A DNA stretch of 64,000 nucleotides from Cohnella baijiui (GTDB lineage: Bacteria; Bacillota; Bacilli; Paenibacillales; Paenibacillaceae): contig NZ_JAJFOW010000014.1 of assembly GCF_020731285.1 (NCBI RefSeq), positions 58,854-122,853 on the forward strand, given 5' to 3'. The notes under the pieces were generated by a model. It had not been told where the DNA came from, did not search any database, and worked only from the letters and a program-made list of their open reading frames with translations. Below are positions 50,574-60,613 of this stretch, in pieces. The translations under genes were made by a program, and so were the position numbers. The stretch's first letter is position 1. Every line of letters begins with the position of its first letter.

Positions 50574-51845
50574 TTACTTGTGCTGCAAAGCCAGCCAATC
50601 CATCAGCGAAACTTCTTTACCTTCAACCACGACCGGCTCTCCATCGTAATCCAGGCGGCAGTCGTCATTCAGAGCATATATCCAAGTGAAATGACCGTGG
50701 TAGGTAAACGGTTGCCCCTGTTCATCGGTAAACAGGCCATGGAGATCCACCACTTTGTCAAAAAAAGAGAAATGCACGTTCGTTGCTCCGGCCTTCATCA
50801 AGCGCTCATAGGTCGGTACAACGGTTTCTTCCGGCTTTACGACGGAGTCGTCCTTGGAATGCGTAAACCAAATCGGCATAATCTTCATCTTCTCGATCTC
50901 CGCATCGCTGATGACTTCATCGAACAGCGCTTCGCATACCGGATAAGCCGCCGCGAAAAAGTCCGGATAATCCAGCACCATTCGCATCGTCATAAATCCG
51001 CCGTTAGAGCAACCGCCGATATAGATCCGGTTGGTGTCGATTGCCGCATCATTGCGGGAAATAAACTCGTCGATGAGCGCCTTTAAGGCTTGCACGTATT
51101 TGGAATTTCCTGTCCGGCCGTAAAGTCCGCTCCCGTCGTCCAACCAGAAGGTCGGCGCTTGCGGAACCAATACGTAGGCGCCGCCGAACTTCGACTGGAT
51201 GTCATCTCCGGCCAAGTTCACCACCTTGTTGCCCGTATAGGCAATGGCTGGGTCTTGACCCCCCTCTCCTCCTCCGTGCAGCCAGATGATGAGCGGTCGT
51301 TTTCCGTTTCCCGTCTGCGGTACGAAGTAGCCGTACTTCAGCGGTTCCTCTTGGAAGGAAGAGACACCCTGCAGGAACGATTCTGCCTGCTTCATCGTAG
51401 TACCCGCACATAGATCGAAGACGAAACCCGACAGCGTACCTCTATCGGACGGGATCTCTGCAATCTGCGTAATCCGGTAATCGCTGATGATATATTCATT
51501 CATTCCATTCAGCGGGGCAATCGCGGCCGATAAGGGGTCCATCGGACCATGCTTCATTTCGAGCGTCACGAAATCCCCTTCCGCTCTCCGTTCTCCGTCG
51601 AGACCCGATGGGTATGCATCCATGACGACGCCGTATCCCGTGCTCGGAATTAGGTTATCGAGTTCAAACCAACTCCGCGGAAGCATTAAGATCTCCCCGT
51701 TCTTGTCCTTCCGCTCCACATAGACATTAAAGCATTCCGGCTTTACCGCTTCCGCCTTCACGTTTGCCTTTATCGGCAGCACCAGCTTGGTAATAAACGG
51801 CCCGTAATCCGTGATCTCGGCAATCGCAAAATAAGGTTTCCCCAT
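50574..51845 (-). CDS. Alpha/beta-hydrolase, PHB-depolymerase/feruloyl-esterase-like
   Basis: A 423-aa protein from the ATG at 51845 (AGAGGAGG 7 nt upstream). Residues ~1-150 form a beta-rich N-terminal domain; the hydrolase follows with oxyanion segment IIWLHGGGEGGQD, nucleophile elbow IGGCSNGGFMT (G-C-S-N-G), acid in FTHSKDDSVV and a His in YHGHFTW. No signal peptide, so it is cytoplasmic. As the last gene of the rhamnosidase/beta-glycosidase operon it probably removes acyl groups from imported glycan fragments. Confidence 0.88.
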   Translation of the reverse strand: MGKPYFAIAEITDYGPFITKLVLPIKANVKAEAVKPECFNVYVERKDKNGEILMLPRSWFELDNLIPSTGYGVVMDAYPSGLDGERRAEGDFVTLEMKHGPMDPLSAAIAPLNGMNEYIISDYRITQIAEIPSDRGTLSGFVFDLCAGTTMKQAESFLQGVSSFQEEPLKYGYFVPQTGNGKRPLIIWLHGGGEGGQDPAIAYTGNKVVNLAGDDIQSKFGGAYVLVPQAPTFWLDDGSGLYGRTGNSKYVQALKALIDEFISRNDAAIDTNRIYIGGCSNGGFMTMRMVLDYPDFFAAAYPVCEALFDEVISDAEIEKMKIMPIWFTHSKDDSVVKPEETVVPTYERLMKAGATNVHFSFFDKVVDLHGLFTDEQGQPFTYHGHFTWIYALNDDCRLDYDGEPVVVEGKEVSLMDWLALQHK

Positions 51846-51880
51846 ACAAACGCCTCCTCTTCTCTTTTCTGAAAACTCAA

Positions 51881-54169
51881 TCATATATTCTTGTCTACTT
51901 TGACTTTGTTCAATTTGTCTAGCCAAGCGTCCAGAGCCTCGTCGGTTAACGCTCCTCCGCTGAAGGCGACGACGGCGCGCAGCGGCAAATATTTAGCGAA
52001 GGCCGCCATCATCTCCGCGCCCTCTTCATCCGAATCCTCCGCAGGCAGCGGGAATGGCGAGTTCTTCATCAGCTCTTCGATCGCGACCGAGGCGGCGGGA
52101 TCGGCCAGCAAGTCGCCTACCGTGGAGTTGCGATCGTACCGCCTCTCGAGGTTCGTCTTCGAACGTACGGCAAGCGTGCCGCTCAGCCGGATATCGGCGG
52201 AAGAAGAACCGACCAGAAGCTCGAATTCGCCCGTCTCGACGCGCCAATCCTTCAGGGCGACGTCATAGAACGCGAACGACCGCTTGTTCAGCGTGAAAAT
52301 GATCTCCTTCTCTTCGCCCGGCTGCAATTCGACCTTGGCGAAGCCCTTGAGCTCCTTCTCCGGACGAATGACCGAGCTTTCCGCGTCTCGTACGTAAAGC
52401 TGCACGATCTCTTTGCCTGCACGATTGCCGACGTTCTTCACGCGAACCGTGGCGTTCACGGTCTCGGTGTCGTCGATGATGGAGTGATCCGTCTCCAGAT
52501 TGCGATATTCGAAGCTAGTGTAGCTTAGGCCGTGGCCGAACGGGAAAAGCGGCGCTATCCGCTTCGCGTCGTAATACCGGTAGCCGACGAAAATTCCCTC
52601 GCGATATTCCACCCGGTCTCCCTCGCCCGGGAAGTTCAAGTACGACGGGTTGTGTTCGAGCCGGACAGGGAACGTCTCCGCCAGCTTGCCGCACGGGCTC
52701 GCGACGCCGAACAGCAGGTCCGCGATCGCACCGCCGAGCGCCTGGCCGCCCAGATACGCTTCCAGCACCGCCTTCGTCTTGCCGATCCAAGGCATCTCGA
52801 CGGGAGCGCCATTGCTCAGCACGACGACGACGTTGCCTTGAACCGCAGCGACCGCTTCGATCAGCTTCGCTTGATTGTCCGGAATGCGCAGATGAGTCCG
52901 GTCGAAGCCCTCGGACTCATAACGTTCCGGCAGGCCGGCGAAGACGATCGCAACGTCCGCTTGGCGAGCGGCCTCCGCGGCTTCCCGGAACAGATTGTCG
53001 TCGATGTCGTCGTTCGCAAGCGCATAGCCTTGGGAGTAGGAAATCAAGACGGCCGGGCCGGCAACGCCCGCCAACTCCTCGCGGATGTTCTCCAGCTTCG
53101 TGGGATTGACGTGAGAACTGCCGCCGCCTTGGAAGCGAGACTGCTCCGCCAGTTCGCCGATCACGGCAATCTTGCCGGACTTTGCGAGCGGCAGCAGATG
53201 GTCGTCATTCTTAAGCAGCACCATGCACTCGCGCGCCACTTCGCGGGCCAGCCGGTGATGGGCGTCCGCATCGAAGGTCGCGCCGGGCTTGCGGGCGTCG
53301 ACCGCCCGGAAAATAATATTTAGCAGACGCTCCACCGCCGCGTCCAGCTTCTCCTCGGGTAGCTTGCCGCTGCGGACGGCTTCCACGATCTTGCGATCGC
53401 CCGATCCATTGCTGGACGGCATCTCCAGCTCGAGGCCTGCGGCCAACCCGTCGGCGCGCTCGTTGACGGCGCCCCAGTCGGACACGACGAAGCCCTCGTG
53501 GCCCCACTCGTCCTTCAGAATGTCCGTCAGCAGCTTCGGGTTTTCTGAAGCAAACGTGCCGTTCACTTTATTGTAAGAACACATGACCGTCCATGGCTGT
53601 GCCTTCTTGACGGCTCCCTCGAAGCTCGCCAAGTAAATCTCGCGCAGCGTCCGCTCGTCGACGACCGAGTCGCCGGTCATGCGGCGGTGCTCTTGGTTGT
53701 TGGCGGCGAAATGCTTGAGCGACGTGCCTACGCCTTGGCTTTGCACGCCTTCGATGTGGGCGGCGGCCAGCTCCGAGGACAAGTACGGATCCTCGGAGAA
53801 GTATTCGAAGTTGCGGCCGCAAAGCGGGGACCGCTTGATGTTTGCGCCCGGCCCGAGCAAAACGGCCACTTCCTCGGCCTGGCACTCCTCTCCGAGGGCA
53901 ATGCCCACTTGTCGGATCAAGTCGCGGTCCCAGGAGCTGGCGAGTCCGGCCGCGGAAGGGAAGCAAGTGGCCGGCACGCTGTCGAACAGGCCCAGGTGGT
54001 CTGCGCTCGCCTTCTGCTTGCGCAAGCCGTGCGGGCCGTCGGTGACCATCACGGAGGGAATGCCGAGTCTCTCGATTCCTTTCGTATGCCAGAAGTCGAG
54101 GCCGGAGCAAAGCCCCGCCTTCTCCTCCAGCGTCATCTGCGCGATGAGCTGCTTCAGATCTCGTTCCAT
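51881..54169 (-). CDS. GH3 beta-glycosidase
   Basis: A 762-aa GH3 enzyme from the ATG at 54169 (AAGGGG 9 nt upstream; an ATG three codons earlier overlaps the ribosome site). N-terminal barrel with [42 protein letters not shown] and nucleophile Asp231 in [10 protein letters not shown]; then the alpha/beta sandwich ([20 protein letters not shown]) and a C-terminal fibronectin III domain. No signal peptide. It splits beta-linked glucosyl or xylosyl units from imported oligosaccharides. It follows the GH78 gene by 22 bp. Confidence 0.95.
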   Translation of the reverse strand: MERDLKQLIAQMTLEEKAGLCSGLDFWHTKGIERLGIPSVMVTDGPHGLRKQKASADHLGLFDSVPATCFPSAAGLASSWDRDLIRQVGIALGEECQAEEVAVLLGPGANIKRSPLCGRNFEYFSEDPYLSSELAAAHIEGVQSQGVGTSLKHFAANNQEHRRMTGDSVVDERTLREIYLASFEGAVKKAQPWTVMCSYNKVNGTFASENPKLLTDILKDEWGHEGFVVSDWGAVNERADGLAAGLELEMPSSNGSGDRKIVEAVRSGKLPEEKLDAAVERLLNIIFRAVDARKPGATFDADAHHRLAREVARECMVLLKNDDHLLPLAKSGKIAVIGELAEQSRFQGGGSSHVNPTKLENIREELAGVAGPAVLISYSQGYALANDDIDDNLFREAAEAARQADVAIVFAGLPERYESEGFDRTHLRIPDNQAKLIEAVAAVQGNVVVVLSNGAPVEMPWIGKTKAVLEAYLGGQALGGAIADLLFGVASPCGKLAETFPVRLEHNPSYLNFPGEGDRVEYREGIFVGYRYYDAKRIAPLFPFGHGLSYTSFEYRNLETDHSIIDDTETVNATVRVKNVGNRAGKEIVQLYVRDAESSVIRPEKELKGFAKVELQPGEEKEIIFTLNKRSFAFYDVALKDWRVETGEFELLVGSSSADIRLSGTLAVRSKTNLERRYDRNSTVGDLLADPAASVAIEELMKNSPFPLPAEDSDEEGAEMMAAFAKYLPLRAVVAFSGGALTDEALDAWLDKLNKVKVDKNI

Positions 54170-54191
54170 GGAATCCATCCCCTTCGTTCGA

Positions 54192-56870
54192 TTAGTAGGT
54201 AAACCGATAATGGCCGGAGCCGGCCGTCAGCCGAACTCCGCCTTCCGCCTGCTCCGCCGACAAGATGCCGTTCTCCGTCCCCAGGATGACGCCGTTCTCG
54301 CGCGTTTCGGCCAGCGCCGCTCCCGGAAGCTCGATCTCCGCCGTCGTATTCGGCGGAATGACGATGCGGACGTCCATTCGGCCGCCCTCCGACCGGCTCC
54401 AACGGGAGACGACCGTGCCGTACATCGTCTCGAGTCGGCCTTCCGCCCATGTCAACCCTTCGCCCGGCTGCGGACGAATGCGAAGCCGCTTGTAGCCCGC
54501 TTCCGCCTCGTCCGTGTCGATGCCGGCGACGCAGCGGTACAGCCAATCGCCTATCGCCCCGTAGGCGTAGTGGTTGAAGGAGTTCATCGCGTCGCTCCAG
54601 AACGTGCCGTCCTCCCGAATGCCGTCCCAGTGCTCCCAAATCGTCGTCGCGCCTTTGGTCACCTGATAGAGCCAGGACGGAAAGTCCTTCTGCAGCAGCA
54701 GCTTGAAAGCCTCGTCGTTCCGGCCGTTCCGGCTGAGCGCAAAGTTCAGGTACGGCGTACCGACGAAGCCGGTCGTCAGGTGGTGATCGCTCTCTTCGAG
54801 CAGCTTCATCAGCTTCGCGATTGCCTTCTCCTTCGCTTGGCCTTCCAGCAGGCCAAAGTGAAGTCCGATCACCTGCGCGGTTTGCGTCGGGACGGCGAGC
54901 CTGCCCGAAGGCGTCACGTACTCTTCGCGGAACGCGCGGACGATGCCGTCGTACAGCTCGGCGTAGCGCTTGGCGTCTTCCGTCTTGCTGAGAATCTCCG
55001 CCGACTTCCGTACAATCGACGTCGAGTAGGCATAATACGCCGTCGCGACGAAGTGCATATCGGTCGCTCCCATGTATGCCCCCGGCTTGGCGTCGAGCGC
55101 CAGCCAGTCCGCGAAGTGGAAGCCGGTGTCCCACAAGTATTCGTTATCGCCCGTCTGGCGGATATACTCGACCCAAGCCTTCATGCTGTCATATTGATCC
55201 TCGAGGATGCGCTTGTCTCCGTAGCTCAGATAGACGGTCCACGGCACGATCGCGGCGGCATCGCCCCAGGCGGCGGAGTTGTACGGCGGCGGGAATCCCC
55301 CTTTGCTCGGCTTCTTCTCCAGCATGTTCGGCACGACGAATGGGACCCCTCCGTCCTCGGCCTGCTCCGCCTTCAAGTCGCCCGTCCACTTGGCGAAGAA
55401 GGGCGCCGCGTTCATCAAGTACGTGGCGGTGCGGGCAAATACTTGGGCATCCCCGGTCCAGCCGAGCCGCTCATCCCGCTGCGGGCAGTCCGTCGGCACG
55501 TCGAGGAAGTTGCCCTTAAGCCCCCACAGAATGTTGTGCTGCAGCTGGTTCACCAGAGGATCGGAGCATTCGAAGAAGCCGGTCCGCTCCATGTCGGAAT
55601 GAACGACGATGCCCGTGAAGTCCTCCAGCCTGATCGGCTCCTCGAAGCCGATCAGGCGAATATAGCGGAAGCCTTGGAAAGTAAACCGGGGCTCAAACGA
55701 CTCCGGCTCCGAGCGCCTCTTCGTATAACGGATCGTCTGCCTCGCAGACCGGATGTTGCCGAGGTAGAAGTTGCCTTCCTTGTCCAGCACTTCCGCGTGG
55801 CGAATCTCCACCCCGCGCCCCGCCTCGCCGCAGACCGTAAAGCGAACCCAGCCGACCATGTTCTGCCCCATGTCGATGACGGCGTCGCCTCCCGGCGTCC
55901 GCAGCAGCTCGATCGGTCGGATCTCCTCGATCTTCCGTACCGGCACGTTTTCCTGCGGAATCAAGATGTCCTTCGCATGCGCGATCATCTCCGCTTCCCG
56001 CCAACCGACGTCATCGTAGCCGGGTGAGCTCCAGCCGTCCCGTTCCAGCCGGGCATCGTAGGTCTCGCCGTGATAGATCTCGGACATGAGGATCGGCCCC
56101 GTCGCCGTCTTCCAGCTGCCGTCGGTGCGAACGACGACTTCCCGCCCGTCCTCGAACGAGACGTGCAGCTGAAGCAGCAGCGCCGTCCGGTCGCCGTACA
56201 TCTCGTTATAGCCGTCCCAGCCCAAGTATCCTTTGTACCATCCGTTGCCCAGCCAGCCTCCGATGACGTTCTCGCCTTGAACGAGCAGTTCCGTCACATC
56301 GTACGTTTGGTACTGAAGCCGCTTGTCGTAGCTGGTCCAACCCGGCGTAAAATAGCTGTCCCCGACCCGGCGCCCGTTCAACCCCAGCTCGTACAAGCCG
56401 AGCGCCGCCGCATAGACGCGGGCCGAACGTACGGCGCCGTCCGCGCGGAACGGCTTCCGCAGCATCGGACACGCCTCCGGCTGCTCCGGATTCAGCCCGG
56501 CCGGCGCCGAGATCCAGTCTGCTGCCCATTCCGCCGCCTCCAGCAACCCCGTCTCCCAATAAGACTCCGTCTCCGTCCAGCCGGAGCTCTCGCCCCTCTC
56601 GTTCCAAGCCTCCACCCGGAAGTAGTAGCGAGTGCGAGAACGGACCGTTAGGTCGTCGGGCGTCACGTGCACAGACTCGTCGCTGTCGACGCGTCCGGAA
56701 TCCCACGCGACCGATCCGAATTCCCGGTCCTCCGACACCTGCAGCCGGTAAGCCGACTGCTTCGTCCCTCTTCGGTCGGACCGCAGCTTCCAACTGATTC
56801 GCGGAACCCGCGCCCCGAGACCGATCGGATTTTTCCTGTACTCGCACTTTAATTCTTCAACCGCGAACAT
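54192..56870 (-). CDS. rhaB: GH78 alpha-L-rhamnosidase
   Basis: An 892-aa protein with the usual bacterial rhamnosidase layout: N-terminal beta domains ([56 protein letters not shown]), then the (alpha/alpha)6 catalytic barrel with [20 protein letters not shown], which contains the catalytic acid Glu, and [15 protein letters not shown], and a C-terminal beta domain. No signal peptide, so terminal L-rhamnose is removed inside the cell. First hydrolase after the second binding protein, from which a terminator-like hairpin separates it. Confidence 0.95.
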   Translation of the reverse strand: MFAVEELKCEYRKNPIGLGARVPRISWKLRSDRRGTKQSAYRLQVSEDREFGSVAWDSGRVDSDESVHVTPDDLTVRSRTRYYFRVEAWNERGESSGWTETESYWETGLLEAAEWAADWISAPAGLNPEQPEACPMLRKPFRADGAVRSARVYAAALGLYELGLNGRRVGDSYFTPGWTSYDKRLQYQTYDVTELLVQGENVIGGWLGNGWYKGYLGWDGYNEMYGDRTALLLQLHVSFEDGREVVVRTDGSWKTATGPILMSEIYHGETYDARLERDGWSSPGYDDVGWREAEMIAHAKDILIPQENVPVRKIEEIRPIELLRTPGGDAVIDMGQNMVGWVRFTVCGEAGRGVEIRHAEVLDKEGNFYLGNIRSARQTIRYTKRRSEPESFEPRFTFQGFRYIRLIGFEEPIRLEDFTGIVVHSDMERTGFFECSDPLVNQLQHNILWGLKGNFLDVPTDCPQRDERLGWTGDAQVFARTATYLMNAAPFFAKWTGDLKAEQAEDGGVPFVVPNMLEKKPSKGGFPPPYNSAAWGDAAAIVPWTVYLSYGDKRILEDQYDSMKAWVEYIRQTGDNEYLWDTGFHFADWLALDAKPGAYMGATDMHFVATAYYAYSTSIVRKSAEILSKTEDAKRYAELYDGIVRAFREEYVTPSGRLAVPTQTAQVIGLHFGLLEGQAKEKAIAKLMKLLEESDHHLTTGFVGTPYLNFALSRNGRNDEAFKLLLQKDFPSWLYQVTKGATTIWEHWDGIREDGTFWSDAMNSFNHYAYGAIGDWLYRCVAGIDTDEAEAGYKRLRIRPQPGEGLTWAEGRLETMYGTVVSRWSRSEGGRMDVRIVIPPNTTAEIELPGAALAETRENGVILGTENGILSAEQAEGGVRLTAGSGHYRFTY

Positions 56871-56922
56871 GCGATTCCGTCCCCCCTTGATTTCGATCCT
56901 TGCCCCGCGCCCGAGAGAGGAA

Positions 56923-56956
56923 AAGCGCGAACCCTTCCGAAGACGGAGCCGCGCTT
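56923..56956 (-). terminator. Hairpin after the second binding-protein gene
   Basis: Stem AAGCGCG / CGCGCTT with extra internal pairs, followed on the minus strand by TTTTCCT. It lies between binding protein 56977-58491 and the GH78 gene and probably lowers hydrolase expression relative to transport. Confidence 0.65.
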
Positions 56957-56976
56957 CCCTGCCGGTCTTATGAATC

Positions 56977-58491
56977 TTACTGAGCGTTGGCCGCCGCCCA
57001 AGCGTCCAGCTGCTTCTGCTTCTCGGCGATGATCCTGTCCAGTCCCGCTGCCTTCATCTTGCCGTTGAATTCGGTCAGCAACGCCGGATCCAGCGTTCCC
57101 GATTCGAGACCCACCTTGTACTGGTTCAGTACGTTCGTGGCCGCCGCGACCTCCGTCTTCACCGGGCTCGCGTCGAACGTAAACCCAAGAGCCTTCGAGA
57201 AGATCGCAGAGTCGTTGAATTTCTTCATCTGCTCCCAGATATCGGCCGGCGTGCCTTCCCAGACGCCGGCGAGCGCATTGTTCCCGACTTCCCATTGGTT
57301 GAACAAGTAGCCCTGCGCCGCGCCGTCCGGCATCTTGATCGTGCCGTCCGCGTTCTTGACGTAATGCTTGCCTTCGATCCCGTTATCCAGCAGATTGACG
57401 ATGTCCTTGTCGGTGTAAAGCAAATTCATCAGTTGCATGGCGCGCTCCGGATTCCGGCTGTTCCGCGGAATCGACAACATAAAACCGTTCGCGCTTGTCG
57501 ATTGGGTAACCGGCTGCGTGAACCGCGCGGCGACCATTTCACGGCCGTCCGCTTTCGAATCCTGCTGCTCAAAGCCCGGCTTCATGTTGGACAAATAGCC
57601 GAATGCCTTGCCGGCCTTCACAAGGCTGTTGCCCGATTCCTGCGTCGTCGCCGCGTCCTGCATGATGTAGCCGGTCTCATACCACTTGCGGGCCTGAGCG
57701 ATGGCGTCTTTGTATTCCCGGGTGTCAAACATGTTGACGACCTTCAGGTCGTTCTTGTTGATGAGCATCGCCCCAAGCCCGTCTCCCAGCAGATCGATGT
57801 CCTTGTTGTACATAATGGACGCGACGGTTTGCGAGGTCGTGTTCTGAACCAGCGGAATGATGCCGGGTTCCTTGTCTTTGATCGTCTGGAACACGGAGCC
57901 GAGATCCTCGAACGACTGGAGCGAATTCAGGTCGATTCCGTATTTGTCCACGAGATCCTTGCGCATGAGCATTCCGTAGTCGGCGGCCGTGTCGCGGACG
58001 CTCGGAACGCCGTAAATTTTCCCGTCGATCTTCGTCCCGTTGTAGATCTTCTCGTTCATCGTGTCCTTAATGCCGGTTCCGTACTGCGCAAGAAGGTCGT
58101 CCAACGGGATCAACTGGTTCTTGGCAACCTGGCTGCTGTAGTTGTAGAACGAAGAAGTGACGAGCAGATCCAGGTTTTCGTTGCCGGCAAGCAGCAGATT
58201 CACCTGCTGCTGCCATGCGGCAACATCGATCGGCATCAGCTTGACCGTGGCATTGATCTTCTCTTTCGTAATCTTGCTGATCTCGTCTTGGACGGCTTGC
58301 AAGTCGGTCGTCGTTCCAAAATTCATGTAGGCCATCGTCAACTCGACCGGCTTAGAGGCGCTGCTGCCGGCAGCGCCCGCCGTGCCTGCGGACGCATTCG
58401 AGCCGTTCGAGCCTCCGCACGCCGAAAGAGCAAGGGACAAGGCGAGAATCGCTCCCGTTCCCCACCCGAATTTGCCGAAATGTTTGTTCAT
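56977..58491 (-). CDS. Sugar-binding lipoprotein, second paralogue of the rhamnosidase operon
   Basis: A 504-aa protein from the ATG at 58491 (GGGGG upstream; a TTG three codons earlier is too close). Lipobox LSAC (Cys25). Long blocks match the binding protein at 60614-62134, for example ISKITKEKINATVKLMPIDV, NGTKIDGKIYGVPSVRDTAA (NGTKI-GKIYGVPSVRDTA there) and VNLLDNGIEGKHYVKN. It lies downstream of the permeases, whereas the first paralogue lies upstream, an unusual arrangement in which one importer has two near-identical receptors on either side. Confidence 0.92.
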   Translation of the reverse strand: MNKHFGKFGWGTGAILALSLALSACGGSNGSNASAGTAGAAGSSASKPVELTMAYMNFGTTTDLQAVQDEISKITKEKINATVKLMPIDVAAWQQQVNLLLAGNENLDLLVTSSFYNYSSQVAKNQLIPLDDLLAQYGTGIKDTMNEKIYNGTKIDGKIYGVPSVRDTAADYGMLMRKDLVDKYGIDLNSLQSFEDLGSVFQTIKDKEPGIIPLVQNTTSQTVASIMYNKDIDLLGDGLGAMLINKNDLKVVNMFDTREYKDAIAQARKWYETGYIMQDAATTQESGNSLVKAGKAFGYLSNMKPGFEQQDSKADGREMVAARFTQPVTQSTSANGFMLSIPRNSRNPERAMQLMNLLYTDKDIVNLLDNGIEGKHYVKNADGTIKMPDGAAQGYLFNQWEVGNNALAGVWEGTPADIWEQMKKFNDSAIFSKALGFTFDASPVKTEVAAATNVLNQYKVGLESGTLDPALLTEFNGKMKAAGLDRIIAEKQKQLDAWAAANAQ

Positions 58492-58558
58492 GATGTCCAA
58501 ACCCCCATTTTCAATATCTGTTGGAATAGGTATTGCCTACGCTTGAATAATGTCCCGC

Positions 58559-59443
58559 TCAACCCTTCACGGCTCCGATGGTGAGGCCTTTGACGAAATA
58601 CTTCTGGAAGAACGGGTAGATGCAAACGATCGGGACGATGCCGATGACCGCCATCGCCATCCGGACCGAGTTCATCGGAATGGTCGCGGCCGCCGCGGAC
58701 GCGTTGCCGCCCAGGCTGTTCTGCTGCAGGAACTGAATGTTGCTTAGCATTCGGTTGAGCAGGTTCTGGATGCTGAACAGCTTCGGTTCCGTGATATAGA
58801 TCAAGCCGTTGAACCAATCGTTCCAGTACGAGATCGTCAGCATGAGGCCGATTGTCGCCAGAATCGGGAGCGAGAGCGGCAGGACGATCCGGTAGAAAAT
58901 CTTGAACTCCGACGCTCCGTCGATATAGGCGGATTCGATGATCGGCACCGGAATCGACGTGCTGAAGAACGATCGGATCAACAGGACGAAGAACCCGTTG
59001 GTGAGCAGGCCCGGAACGATGAGAGCCAGCAGGGAATTCTTCATATGGAACAGTTCCGTGTACACGAGATAGGTCGGAACGAGGCCGCCGTTGAACAGCA
59101 AGGTGAAGAACACGACGAAGGCGAGGAATCCGCGTACTGGCATGTCCTTTCGAGACAGCGGGTAAGCTAGCAGCGAGGAGATCAGCAAGCCGACGAAGGT
59201 TCCGACCGCGGTGATGAAGATCGTAATTCCGTACGCGCGAGTCATCGTCGAAGCTTGGTTCCACAGATAGTCGTAAGCGGCGAAGCTGAGGCGGCTCGGG
59301 AACAGCGTATAACCGTCCTTGACGATCGACTGCTCGTCGGTGAACGAAGCCATGAACAGCAGGAGGAACGGGAACAAGCAAGCGGCGGACAACAGAATCA
59401 AGAGGATATGGACCGCCGTCTGGTTCATCTGGTTGTTCTTCAT
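58559..59443 (-). CDS. Carbohydrate ABC transporter permease, LplC type
   Basis: A 294-aa membrane protein with six helices. Segments: LFMASFTDEQSIVKDGYTLF, VFFTLLFNGGLVPTYLVYTE, EAA loop ESAYIDGASEFKIF, and C-terminal GLTIGAVKG. It pairs with the LplB-type permease 19 bp upstream and is followed by the second binding protein. Confidence 0.92.
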   Translation of the reverse strand: MKNNQMNQTAVHILLILLSAACLFPFLLLFMASFTDEQSIVKDGYTLFPSRLSFAAYDYLWNQASTMTRAYGITIFITAVGTFVGLLISSLLAYPLSRKDMPVRGFLAFVVFFTLLFNGGLVPTYLVYTELFHMKNSLLALIVPGLLTNGFFVLLIRSFFSTSIPVPIIESAYIDGASEFKIFYRIVLPLSLPILATIGLMLTISYWNDWFNGLIYITEPKLFSIQNLLNRMLSNIQFLQQNSLGGNASAAAATIPMNSVRMAMAVIGIVPIVCIYPFFQKYFVKGLTIGAVKG

Positions 59444-59462
59444 CGCTAGATTCGCTCCTTCC

Positions 59463-60410
59463 TTAGAATAGCGCCTGTTCGCGGTTGCGACGGGCGACGA
59501 CGTAATTGGAGATCATGACGAGGATAAAGCCGACCAGCGCTTGGTATAAGCCTGCCGCGGAGGACATTCCGATATCGCCGAGCGTCATCAAGCCGCGGTA
59601 CACGTAGGTATCGATAACGTCCGTCGTCGGCTGCAGCGGGCCGGAGTTAAGCGGCACTTGGTAGAATAAGCCGAAGTCGGAGTAGAATATACGTCCGATG
59701 CCCAGCAGCGTCATGACCGTGATCGTCGGGGCGATCAGCGGAACGGTAATGCTGCGGATTTGCTGCCACTTGCTGGCTCCGTCGATCGTCGCCGCCTCGT
59801 AGAATTCTTGGTCGATGCCGATGATGGACGCCAAGTAGATAATGCAGAAGTATCCGATGTTTTTCCACAGATTCACGATCGTCAAGATATACGGCCAATA
59901 CTTCGACTCGCTGTACCAGGAGATCGGATGCATGCCGAGCATCGGCAGGATTTGCTTGTTGACGAAGCCGTTCTCGACGTTCAGCATCGAGAGCACGAGG
60001 TAGCCGACGATCACCATCGAGATCAGGTACGGCAACAGGACCAAGCTCTGGTAGAAGCGCGAGGCCAGCCGGTTGCGCACTTCGTTCAACAGGATCGCGA
60101 GCGCGATGGCGATGGAAGTGTTGAGAATGATAAAGCCGCCGTTATAAAGCAAGGTGTTCCGCGTAATGACCAGCGCGTCGTTGGTTTTAAACAGGTACTC
60201 GAAGTTCTTGAACCCGATCCAATCGCTGTAATAAATAAGTCCGAACAGCCCTTTGTGCGAATAGTCGATGTTCTTAAAGGCGATCACCACGCCCAGCATC
60301 GGCAAGTAGTTGTTGACGATCAGGTAGGCGAGCCCCGGAAGCACCATCAGGAACAATGCCCGGTAACGCTTCAGCTTCTTGAACGTTTCGCTCAGCCGGC
60401 TCTGTCTCAT
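59463..60410 (-). CDS. Carbohydrate ABC transporter permease, LplB type
   Basis: About 315 aa from the ATG at 60410 (GAGG upstream; an ATG five codons earlier is the alternative). Segments: LFLMVLPGLAYLIVNNYLPM, VVIAFKNIDYSHKGLFG, LVLLPYLISMVIVGYLVLSM, EAA loop EAATIDGASKWQQI. It builds the channel with the LplC-type partner. The ~200 bp in front contain the hairpin at 60562-60596 and small stems near 60507-60535 but no further gene. Confidence 0.92.
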   Translation of the reverse strand: MRQSRLSETFKKLKRYRALFLMVLPGLAYLIVNNYLPMLGVVIAFKNIDYSHKGLFGLIYYSDWIGFKNFEYLFKTNDALVITRNTLLYNGGFIILNTSIAIALAILLNEVRNRLASRFYQSLVLLPYLISMVIVGYLVLSMLNVENGFVNKQILPMLGMHPISWYSESKYWPYILTIVNLWKNIGYFCIIYLASIIGIDQEFYEAATIDGASKWQQIRSITVPLIAPTITVMTLLGIGRIFYSDFGLFYQVPLNSGPLQPTTDVIDTYVYRGLMTLGDIGMSSAAGLYQALVGFILVMISNYVVARRNREQALF

Positions 60411-60561
60411 AGGCCTATTCCTCATTTCTTCGTTGTATAGATCTCATAGTAAGGGATGCGGACGAGCGTCGCTTACCAATATCCCGACCTCGATTTTAGA
60501 TATTCCGACTTTGTCGGGCCGCTGCCGAAACGGCGAAATCCCTCGTATGCCGGCATAGAAA

Positions 60562-60596
60562 GAGGCCGTCCGCTTCGCTGTGAAGCAGACAGCCTC
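60562..60596 (-). terminator. Hairpin between first binding protein and permeases
   Basis: Stem GAGGC-GTC-GCTTC / GAAGC-GAC-GCCTC with single mismatches between blocks and a short loop. As in the importer at 5880-5906, it lies right after the binding-protein stop and may protect or partly end that mRNA. Confidence 0.55.
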
Positions 60597-60613
60597 CTCC
60601 TCCTGTTTGGTTC

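Noticed and set aside
53679..56027. A 782-codon plus-strand open frame opposite the GH3 and GH78 genes
   Set aside because: Antisense shadow of two well-conserved hydrolases; Arg-rich composition and no family signature or ribosome site.
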